The notes below the pieces were generated by a model that was not told where the DNA came from, searched no databases, and worked only from the letters and a program-made list of their open reading frames with translations. Shown one piece after another: positions 28,140 to 35,879 of a stretch of DNA of 64,000 bases; positions within the stretch are counted from its first letter, which is position 1, and each line of letters starts with the position of its first letter. The translations under genes were made by a program, and so were the position numbers. Origin of the DNA: Morganella psychrotolerans (lineage in GTDB: Bacteria; Pseudomonadota; Gammaproteobacteria; Enterobacterales; Enterobacteriaceae); contig NZ_LZEW01000032.1 of NCBI RefSeq assembly GCF_001676155.1, positions 101,726-165,725 of the forward strand, in the 5' to 3' direction.

Positions 28140-28763
28140 TTTTTATCCTTACCTAACTAAAATTAATAATTTTTAATTAATCCGGAATTAAGCGAAATTA
28201 CCCATATGGAAATTAATCTGTCAGAGAACAGAGTGTATACCTCTGAAGCTCAGTCTGAAAATGATGCATATTAATGAATCATCGCAAAAATTAAATTTCT
28301 TATATATTAAATTCTTTTATTCAACATGTCCGCCGAATAATAACAATGTTACATATTTTCCGGATAGTTTCGCCCTGAAACAACGGGTAACACCTTACAC
28401 AAATACAGACTAAAAATCGCTGATTTCCCACTGAGTTAAATCAACATAATGACCGGTTGGCGCAGATATCCCATGAACATAAACTGACGCTTTCCCGCAG
28501 TGTAACACACTCTTTTTTATATTCACCTTTGGATTATTTACCACCTTATATATAAATTAATTTAATTATTAAAGGGTATTTAGCTCCGGTTAGTTCTGCC
28601 GCCATTGCACTTTATTCAGATGCATACAGGCTTTACCGGTACAGTTACGATATGAGTAACTAAAACTCATTTAGATTAATTAAGAAAACCCATAGAAAAA
28701 CCGAAAGATTGATGAAGAAAAGACGATGTAAGAAGAGAAAAAACAGGGGAAAAATGAAAAATA
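28140..28763. other. Gene-free region upstream of yntA
   Basis: About 620 very AT-rich bases between yntA and the TonB-like gene. It must hold the ynt promoter. A GATG(N13)CATC near-palindrome at about 28262-28282 could be an operator, but it does not match a known nickel-regulator site well. No coding sequence is supported. Confidence 0.5.
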
Positions 28764-28807
28764 CAGACAATTCCTAATTATAATTACGCTATTTCGGGAA
28801 TTGTCTG
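28764..28807 (-). terminator. Terminator after the TonB-like gene
   Basis: CAGACAATTCC and GGAATTGTCTG form an 11-bp stem around a 22-base loop. On the minus strand they are followed by TATTTTTCATTTTTCC, just past the gene's stop. Confidence 0.7.
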
Positions 28808-28811
28808 CTGG

Positions 28812-29591
28812 TTACAGGTAAAAACCAATCGGGGTAACGATCTCAATATGTCCGTCGCGGATGCGTTCGTGTGGCGGTAACGGGAACGGTGCTGCCCGCT
28901 GAACAGTGGCAAGGGCTTCTTTGTCCAGCAGTGTTGTACCGGAAGAATTAACCAGCTCAGCCGAGAGAACATTGCCCTGCATATTCAGGGTAACTTTCAC
29001 ATGAGAAACCCCGGTGGATTTATAGCGCAACAGTGCCCGCGGGTAGCGTTTGTATTTCGCCAGATGTGTATGAACCGCACTTTCCCAACCGGCGCTTCCG
29101 CTGACGGCTTGTGGTGCATAGCTGGTAAAATCAGCACGGCTGGCGGAACTGTCTCCCTGACGCGGTGCTGATGTGCTCTCCGCCATCACAGGTGAAGGAC
29201 TTTGTGTTTCCGGTGTTTTCACGACAGTAAGCGGCTTTTTCTCTGCTTTTTTCTTAGGTTTTTCTGCTTTTCGTGTCCAGGTTCCCCGGTCAGACTGCAC
29301 CAGTTTATCTGTCAGCGCCTCGCGCTCCGGCTCAGTAACCGGCTGTGGTGCCGGTTGTGACATTACCTGTTTTATACCTTCCACTTTTTCCGGCGGTGCG
29401 CTTTCCAGCTGATATATCCCCGCCGTCAGTTCAAACGCCGGGGGCAGCATTCCTTTCTGCTCATCAGAAGAGAATGTCAGCCAGCCCAGAAACAGCACCG
29501 GCAAAAGCGCATGAACCCCCAGACTCGCAACCATACCACCTATCGGATATCGCCTGTTTTGATAACAGGATGCAGCCACATTCAACATCAC
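28812..29591 (-). CDS. TonB-family energiser (FusB/HasB-like)
   Basis: 259 residues. A single N-terminal membrane anchor lies at about 20-42. A Pro/Lys-rich periplasmic spacer runs from about 70 to 165 (KAEKPKKKAEKKPLTVVK). A C-terminal TonB domain covers about 170-259, with KYKRYPRALLRYKSTGV and AAPFPLPPHERI. It is separate from a housekeeping TonB and diverges from the ECF sigma-receptor operon across a shared Fur-box-like site. It should therefore energise that receptor, as FusB or HasB do for theirs (inference). Confidence 0.87.
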   Translation of the reverse strand: MMLNVAASCYQNRRYPIGGMVASLGVHALLPVLFLGWLTFSSDEQKGMLPPAFELTAGIYQLESAPPEKVEGIKQVMSQPAPQPVTEPEREALTDKLVQSDRGTWTRKAEKPKKKAEKKPLTVVKTPETQSPSPVMAESTSAPRQGDSSASRADFTSYAPQAVSGSAGWESAVHTHLAKYKRYPRALLRYKSTGVSHVKVTLNMQGNVLSAELVNSSGTTLLDKEALATVQRAAPFPLPPHERIRDGHIEIVTPIGFYL

Positions 29592-29651
29592 TCAGCTCAC
29601 TTTTTTTAATCGTTATTTACGTATTTCAATTTATAAAATTACAGGCATAAT

Positions 29652-29670
29652 GATAATGCAAATGATATTC
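29652..29670. promoter_or_regulatory. Fur box between the TonB-like gene and the ECF sigma gene
   Basis: GATAATGCAAATGATATTC matches 14 of 19 positions of the Fur consensus. The overlapping ATAATGATAAT just to the left fits the repeated-hexamer form. It is placed to control both divergent units. A weaker GATAGTTATCATT lies at 31309-31321 before the receptor. Confidence 0.7.
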
Positions 29671-29779
29671 CTTTTTATTATTAATAATAATTCTAATAAC
29701 AACAATAAGATTTTTGGATTTTTCCAAGCCGTGCGTAATGATCCCTTCATTTACAATGACGTTGATATACACCAGAGAA

Positions 29780-30319
29780 ATGACAACTGAAAAATCGGTA
29801 AGCAGGCTGATCGCCGGCGCCTATCACTCAACCTACCATCAGCTTGTCCGCTTCTTCCACAAGCGGCTGGGCAATAGTCAGGATGCACGGGATCTGTCGC
29901 AGGATGTATTCGCCCGCTGGCTTAAAGGCGGCGGAAACACCTCTGTGCAGGAAACCCGGGCATTCTTGTTTAAAATCGCCAACAATGTACTGGTCGATCA
30001 CTGGCGTCACAGCCAGCGCAAAGGCCGCGATCAGGTCAGTGAATGGGATGATTCACATACGGTTGATATTGCACAGGATAATGCAGATCCGCAGGTACAG
30101 CTCGAACATCAGCAGCGCCTGACGCGGCTATATCAGGTGTTAAACGAATTACCGCCCCGCCAGCGTGAAGCGTTTGTGCTTTACCGCTTTGACGGACTTT
30201 CACAAAGTGATATTGCGGAACAAATGGATATCTCAGTCAGTATGGTGGAAAAACATATCGCCCGCGCCCTGCTGCAATGCAAGCGTGCCATGAACGCCGG
30301 AGAACAGAAGGACGGATAA
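29780..30319 (+). CDS. FecI-type ECF sigma factor
   Basis: 179 residues from the ATG at 29780. A longer in-frame start at 29714 is rejected because region 2 begins right after MTTEKSVSRLI. Sigma region 2: HQLVRFFHKRLGNSQDARDL and QDVFARWL. Region 4: LPPRQREAFVLYRFDGLSQ and MDISVSMVEKHI. It should direct RNA polymerase to the downstream receptor operon when released by the FecR-like protein. Its TAA stop overlaps the start of that gene (TAATG). Confidence 0.92.
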   Translation: MTTEKSVSRLIAGAYHSTYHQLVRFFHKRLGNSQDARDLSQDVFARWLKGGGNTSVQETRAFLFKIANNVLVDHWRHSQRKGRDQVSEWDDSHTVDIAQDNADPQVQLEHQQRLTRLYQVLNELPPRQREAFVLYRFDGLSQSDIAEQMDISVSMVEKHIARALLQCKRAMNAGEQKDG

Positions 30320-31284
30320 TGGCAGATACCGCGCAGGAGCAGGACGAACGGGATGATGCCGCCGCGCTGTGGTTCACGCGCTGGCACAGTCAGAGCATGA
30401 ACGCGCATCAGCAAAATGAGCTGCGCTCATGGCTGGCGGCATCCCCGGAAAATCAGCAGGCGTTTGATGAAATGGCGCAGATGTGGAGTGATATGTCCTC
30501 TCTGCCGCGCCCGTCCGTTCCCGCACCAAAGCCTGCCCGCACCTTTTCCGTTTTGCGCCCGCTGCGTCACACCCTTGCCGGTTTTTTTATCCTGATCATG
30601 CTGTTTCTGCCTTACAGCCAGTTACCTGCGCTGCTGATGGATAACCTGACACTCGCCACCACATCAGACAGTAAATCCATGATATTACCGGATGGCAGCC
30701 GGATCTTTCTCAACCGTGACAGTGAGGCCGATATTGCTTATGAGCAGACACACCGGCGCATCACACTTGTCCGTGGCAATGCTTTTTTTCAGGTAAAACC
30801 CAATCCGTGGCGGCCATTCATTATTCAGGCGGACGGGCGGGAGATAACCGTTGTCGGCACCGAATTTGATGTCCGCAAACAGGGCACTGAAATCACCGTA
30901 TCCGTTGCCCGCGGCATTGTTGCTCTGCGCGATGCCGCAGAAGACACCCCGGTTTATCTGAAAGCCGGTGATGAAGCGGTCAGTGCGGCTGCCGGGCGTA
31001 AACCGGTCATTAGCCATATTCCGCCGGAGCAGTCCGGAGAATGGCGTAACGGGCAAATCAGCCTGACAGACACCCCTCTTCGCGACGTGGTTTCCCGCCT
31101 CGCGCCTTATCACAACCGCACCATTTCACTTGCTGCGAATGCCGCAGACCTGCGCGTCTCCGGGCGGGTCAATATTGACGATGCCGAATCCTTTTTTACT
31201 GCCCTGCCGCAGGTTCTGCCTGTTAGTGTGGCAGAACAGCCAAATGGCACCCTGTTGATTATTAAGAAAAATAAAAATAAATGA
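30319..31284 (+). CDS. FecR-type anti-sigma/sigma regulator
   Basis: 321 residues. The cytoplasmic N-terminal DUF4880-type part has ALWFTRWHSQSMNAHQQNELRS (broken as ALWFTRWHSQ and NELRSWLAASPEN) and binds the sigma factor. One membrane segment lies at about 85-108. The periplasmic FecR domain contains FLNRDSEADIAYEQTHRRI and VVGTEFDVRK. The C-terminal STN-like domain (ISLTDTPLRDVVSRLAPYHN, about 250-320) is the part expected to touch the receptor's signalling domain. It is translationally coupled to the sigma gene. Confidence 0.9.
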   Translation: MADTAQEQDERDDAAALWFTRWHSQSMNAHQQNELRSWLAASPENQQAFDEMAQMWSDMSSLPRPSVPAPKPARTFSVLRPLRHTLAGFFILIMLFLPYSQLPALLMDNLTLATTSDSKSMILPDGSRIFLNRDSEADIAYEQTHRRITLVRGNAFFQVKPNPWRPFIIQADGREITVVGTEFDVRKQGTEITVSVARGIVALRDAAEDTPVYLKAGDEAVSAAAGRKPVISHIPPEQSGEWRNGQISLTDTPLRDVVSRLAPYHNRTISLAANAADLRVSGRVNIDDAESFFTALPQVLPVSVAEQPNGTLLIIKKNKNK

Positions 31285-31349
31285 AAAAAAGAACGATTCG
31301 CAGGTGAGGATAGTTATCATTTCCGCGTCTTCTGTCATAGGGGATACCT

Positions 31350-34136
31350 ATGGCATATTCGGAAATAATAACAATGACAATAAAATCTTCACCATACACC
31401 GCAAAAGCGCTGCGCTCAGCCATTGTGCTGGCACTCGGGCTGGCGGTGACACCATTGGCAGTGGCCGATATCACGCTGGATCTGCCGGAGCAGCCGCTCA
31501 CCAGCTCACTGAACAGCATCGCAAAACAGGGGCAGATCCAATTACTCTATGATGCCGGTCAGTTAAACGCCTTGCGCGCACCGGCACTGCACGGCAGCTA
31601 TTCACCACAAACGGCAATCCAGACTCTGCTCGCAGGCTCCGGTCTGACCATGGTGCAAACCGGAAACAGTTTTGTTATCCGCCCGCTGACCACCGGCGGG
31701 GATACCATTCTTATTCCGGAAACCCGCGTACAGGGTGAAATTGCGTATCATCCGGCAACCGATGTGATGTCGGCTCCGCAATATATTACATCAGAAGAAA
31801 TCCGCCAGCGCAGCACCGGCGACGGCAACGTGACGGAACTGCTGCGCACAAACCCTGCGGTACAGTTTGCCGGAAACGACAGCTCCTCACTGAACCAGGG
31901 TGAGATCAAACCGGCGCGTATTTCTATTCATGGCGCATCCAGTTTCCAGAATGCCTATAAGCTCGACGGCATCAGTTTTAACAACGATTTTGACCCGGCA
32001 AAAAATACCCTCGGTGAAACCTCCACCCGCGTGGATACCGGTGACCAGGGACTGTATATCGACAGCCGCCTGATCGACAGCGTGACGGTTTATGACAACA
32101 ATATCCCGGTGGAATTCGGCGGATTTACCGGCGGCAGCGTGGATGTAACCAGCCGCCGCTGGAACGGGGAAAACAGCGGACATGTGTATTACCGCACCAC
32201 CCGCTCCTCCTGGAACACCCTGTTTGAAGACTCCTCGCAGCCGATTGATTCATCCAAGAATGACATCAGTAACCCGGCACGTTTCCAGAATGAATATAAC
32301 AAGCAGGATTTCGGTGGCTGGTTTGAAGTGGGTGTAACTGAAAACAGCGGTCTGACCGTTTCAGCGTCCCGCCGTACTTCCGACATTCCGGCCAATACCT
32401 CAGTGCTGATGGCGGTAATGGAAGGCGAAGAAACCATTGGTTATGAATTCGATAAACGCAAACGCAACCAGAAGCGCACATCCGATAACCTGTTTGTAAA
32501 ATATGCGATGGACATTTCCCCGGTGACAACCGCGGATATCTCCATGAATTATTCCGATTATAAATCCCGTCTGTTTGCCTCAAACATCGCCAACTCCGGT
32601 TATGACAATAACCACAAAGGGTTAGGATTCACCAGCGTCCTGAAACACCAGACCAGCCTGGCGGATCTGGAATTCACCTTAGGCTATCAAAAACTGAAAG
32701 ATGACCGGATAAATGATGAAGATAATTTTTATGAGTTAAAAGACAAAATTAAAGATAAGGATACGATTTACAACACGAAAATAGGCGGACTGGGCGACCT
32801 GCGGACAGAGCAGGACAATATCACCACCAAAGCTGTTGCCCGTTTCCTGCAATCAGAAGGTTGGGGAATGACACACCGCCCGACAGTGGGAATGGAAACC
32901 ACCTATACCAAAGGCCGCTACATCCGTGATAAAGCGCATTATCACACCAGTGAAGACAGAGTCAGTTACGCGGAGATGGGAATTGATGATCCGGTGATGA
33001 ATATTCACCGTTTCCTGCCGGGCACCGCATCTGTCAGTTATAACAACTATTCCCTGTTTGCCGATGACAATATTGAGATCGGCCGCCTGACACTGCGTCC
33101 GGGTGTTCGTGTTGATCGTGATGATTTTGTGCAAAGCACCAATATTGCCCCGCGTTTAGCCGCAACCTATGACCTTTTCGGTAATAAAAATACGCTGCTG
33201 ATTGCCGGTGCCAACCGCTATTACGGTCGCTCTATGCTGACGTATGCACTTTACGGCGCACAGAATGCCGGGCTGGAAAAATGCTATATGTGCGGCTTTA
33301 TGGACATGCCGCCGTCATGGGAAACCACAAATGATTACGAAGGTCTGGATTCACTGAAAACCCCGTATAACGACGAGATTTCACTCGGTCTTCAGCAGGA
33401 AATTCTCAGCACCACCTGGCGTCTGACCTATGTTCACCGCGAAGGCTATGACGAAGTGCGCAGCCGGACAAAATACACTGACTTAACCGGTCCGGACAAA
33501 TACAGCGACAAAGGAAAGATCCGCACCTTTGATAACGCCGGACGCAGCAAGCACGACTCAGTCACACTTGCCGTCAGCAACAGTCAGCCGTGGGAATGGG
33601 CGCAGGCATCTCATGTTTTCTCTTCTTCCGTTGTCTGGCAGCAGACCAAAAGCAACTTCCCGTCTGACCAGGGTTACGCGTTCTTTGAACCGGGCTCGGC
33701 GATTAACTCCGACAAAGTTATGTACGGCGGCAAGGTCATTGATGTCAGCGACCTGCCGGCAAGTAACTTCAATTCACCGCTGAAACTTAATGTTGAGCTG
33801 ACCAGCGACTGGGATAACTACGGCGTTTCTTTATATAACCGCCTGCAATGGTGGGGCGCACGCAGCCAGGCAGTCCGTCATGAAAACGAAGTTATCCGTG
33901 ATCCGGAATACGGCGAATTACGTGTGTATCAGAAAGAAAACTTTGCCTCTAAATTCACCTGGGATACCCGCGTGAACTGGAAACCTGAGTTTGCTTATGG
34001 CGCATCGGTATCTGTTGAAATCAACAACGTACTGAATAATAAAAATGTCGCCGATACCTTTATCTACGGCGGAAACAGAGTGATTGCCTACGATCCGGGC
34101 CGTCAGTTCTGGTTACAGATGAATTACGATTTTTAA
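31350..34136 (+). CDS. TonB-dependent transducer receptor (FecA/FusA/YddB-like)
   Basis: 928 residues. A signal peptide ends about PLAVA-D. An STN signalling domain (about 35-110, ITLDLPEQPLTSSLNSIAKQ to FVIRPL) marks it as a transducing receptor. The plug domain covers about 130-260 (YITSEEIRQRSTGDGNVTELL), then the 22-strand barrel, ending in aromatic F. Two starts are possible. The ATG at 31350 has AGGGGAT before it, while that at 31374 begins the more typical signal peptide MTIKSSPYTAKALRS. It sits between sigma/FecR and a YddA-type transporter plus M16 protease. The ligand is therefore more likely a protein such as a ferredoxin than a small siderophore (inference). Confidence 0.88.
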   Translation: MAYSEIITMTIKSSPYTAKALRSAIVLALGLAVTPLAVADITLDLPEQPLTSSLNSIAKQGQIQLLYDAGQLNALRAPALHGSYSPQTAIQTLLAGSGLTMVQTGNSFVIRPLTTGGDTILIPETRVQGEIAYHPATDVMSAPQYITSEEIRQRSTGDGNVTELLRTNPAVQFAGNDSSSLNQGEIKPARISIHGASSFQNAYKLDGISFNNDFDPAKNTLGETSTRVDTGDQGLYIDSRLIDSVTVYDNNIPVEFGGFTGGSVDVTSRRWNGENSGHVYYRTTRSSWNTLFEDSSQPIDSSKNDISNPARFQNEYNKQDFGGWFEVGVTENSGLTVSASRRTSDIPANTSVLMAVMEGEETIGYEFDKRKRNQKRTSDNLFVKYAMDISPVTTADISMNYSDYKSRLFASNIANSGYDNNHKGLGFTSVLKHQTSLADLEFTLGYQKLKDDRINDEDNFYELKDKIKDKDTIYNTKIGGLGDLRTEQDNITTKAVARFLQSEGWGMTHRPTVGMETTYTKGRYIRDKAHYHTSEDRVSYAEMGIDDPVMNIHRFLPGTASVSYNNYSLFADDNIEIGRLTLRPGVRVDRDDFVQSTNIAPRLAATYDLFGNKNTLLIAGANRYYGRSMLTYALYGAQNAGLEKCYMCGFMDMPPSWETTNDYEGLDSLKTPYNDEISLGLQQEILSTTWRLTYVHREGYDEVRSRTKYTDLTGPDKYSDKGKIRTFDNAGRSKHDSVTLAVSNSQPWEWAQASHVFSSSVVWQQTKSNFPSDQGYAFFEPGSAINSDKVMYGGKVIDVSDLPASNFNSPLKLNVELTSDWDNYGVSLYNRLQWWGARSQAVRHENEVIRDPEYGELRVYQKENFASKFTWDTRVNWKPEFAYGASVSVEINNVLNNKNVADTFIYGGNRVIAYDPGRQFWLQMNYDF

Positions 34137-34178
34137 TCTGAGCATGTGAGCAATGTCTCTTAACTTTATGAATAATAA

Positions 34179-35879
34179 ATGAAAACAATAAAACATTTTT
34201 TCTGGTTGGTAAAACCGTTCTGGGGGCAGCGCGCTGCCCTGTTTTGCTGGTTCTTACTGTTACTCTCCCTCGGGCTGACGCTCTCTTCCGTCTGGTTCAA
34301 TATCCGCATGAACCAGTGGAACGGGGATTTCTATAATGCACTGCAAAAGCTGGACGGCGCAGCGCTGTATCAGCTAATCAAATTCTTTGTGATCCTGGTC
34401 AGCGGGCTGATACTCGTGGTGGTGCTCGGCACTTATTTCCGGCAAAAACTGGCTATCCGCTGGCGGGAAGGCATGACAGAGCAGATCCTCAGCCGCTGGT
34501 TGTCGCCACAGAGCCGTCACTATCTGCTGCGTCTTACCGCACAGGAGCCGGATAACCCGGATCAGCGTATCGCTGAAGATGTGCGGTTGCTGGTGGAGTC
34601 CACACTCAGCCTGCTGATTACCTTTCTGCACTCGCTGCTGACCCTGGTCTCTTTTGCCGCTATTCTCTGGCAGCTTTCCGGCAGCATTTTGCTGTCTGTT
34701 GCCGGTCATGACTGGCGGATAGACGGTTATATGTTCTGGGCCTGTATCGCTTATACCCTGGTGGGGATCGCGCTGACACAGCTTATCGGCGGTCCGCTGC
34801 GCAAACTGAATATGGAAAAACAGCAGCGCGAAGCGGATTACCGTGCGGCGCTGATCACCCGTAAACAGCATGGTGATGCCATCGCAGGTCAGCGGGGCGA
34901 AAACCAGGATAAACAACAATTGCTGTCACGCTTTGCCCGCATCGCGGCAAACTGGAATCAACTGATCCGCTGTGAGCGGAATCTGTCATTCTATACGGTG
35001 GGTTATCAGCAGGTTACCGCACTTGCGCCGATCCTGTTTGCACTGCCGAAATTTCTTGCCGGTGAACTGATGCTGGGCGGGCTGATGCAGCTGCGCCAGG
35101 CATTCAGCAGTGTTGCCACATCGCTCGGCTGGTTTATTTTTTCCTATAAAGAGATTGCCGCCTGGCAGGCAACCGTGACCCGTTTGTATCATTTTGTCCG
35201 TCTGCTGGACAATGACACAACATCTGATATCACGCAGACAAATCACGCCTCTGTACGGCTGGAAGCTACCACTGATATTCTGCTTCAGGACAATACCCTG
35301 CTGTTGCAGGATATCTCTCTGTCACTGCGCGCAGGTGAATTTGCCATTATCAGCGGACGCTCCGGTCTGGGGAAATCCACCCTTTTGCGCACCCTGAGCG
35401 GGCACTGGCCATATTACCGGGGTTCAATCCGCCGTGAGCAGGATGTGCTGTGGGTTCCGCAATCGGTTTATCTGCCATCAGGCACTCTGCAATCTCTGCT
35501 TGCCTATCCGCTGCCGGCGGCACAATTCACAACAGCGTCTTACCATGATGTGCTGGCTGCCGTCGGGCTGGAAAAACTACAGCCACAGCTCGATGTTGAT
35601 ACGGACTGGCGTCAGCGTCTGTCCGGCGGAGAACAACAGCGCCTGCTGTTTGCCCGCCTGTTACTGAATAAACCCCGGCTGATGCTGCTCGATGAAGTGA
35701 CTTCCGCTTTAGATGATGACTATGCCATCCGCATGATCCGTCTGCTCAGACAGCGCCTGCCTGACAGCACTATTTTACTGGTCAGCCACCAGCGTTTTCT
35801 TCAGCAGGAGGCCGATCAGGTGATCATACTCAGCGCCCCTGCCGCAACCCGCACATCAGGAGTCAGTTATGCGTTATAA
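34179..35879 (+). CDS. SbmA/BacA-type ABC transporter with fused ATPase (YddA/FusD-like)
   Basis: 566 residues. The N-terminal SbmA/BacA-type membrane domain has about six segments, followed by a nucleotide-binding domain with Walker A GRSGLGKST, signature LSGGEQQRL and Walker B LMLLDEVTSALD. In E. coli the homologue yddA is next to yddB (receptor) and pqqL (M16 protease), the same trio as here. In Fus systems it is proposed to move the protease's products or cofactor into the cytoplasm (inference). It overlaps the protease gene by 11 bases. Confidence 0.87.
   Translation: MKTIKHFFWLVKPFWGQRAALFCWFLLLLSLGLTLSSVWFNIRMNQWNGDFYNALQKLDGAALYQLIKFFVILVSGLILVVVLGTYFRQKLAIRWREGMTEQILSRWLSPQSRHYLLRLTAQEPDNPDQRIAEDVRLLVESTLSLLITFLHSLLTLVSFAAILWQLSGSILLSVAGHDWRIDGYMFWACIAYTLVGIALTQLIGGPLRKLNMEKQQREADYRAALITRKQHGDAIAGQRGENQDKQQLLSRFARIAANWNQLIRCERNLSFYTVGYQQVTALAPILFALPKFLAGELMLGGLMQLRQAFSSVATSLGWFIFSYKEIAAWQATVTRLYHFVRLLDNDTTSDITQTNHASVRLEATTDILLQDNTLLLQDISLSLRAGEFAIISGRSGLGKSTLLRTLSGHWPYYRGSIRREQDVLWVPQSVYLPSGTLQSLLAYPLPAAQFTTASYHDVLAAVGLEKLQPQLDVDTDWRQRLSGGEQQRLLFARLLLNKPRLMLLDEVTSALDDDYAIRMIRLLRQRLPDSTILLVSHQRFLQQEADQVIILSAPAATRTSGVSYAL

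Noticed and set aside
31361..31392. GGAAAT as a FecI-type -35 element for the receptor gene
   Set aside because: It lies after the first possible start codon and no matching -10 position gives a transcript that includes either start with a leader.
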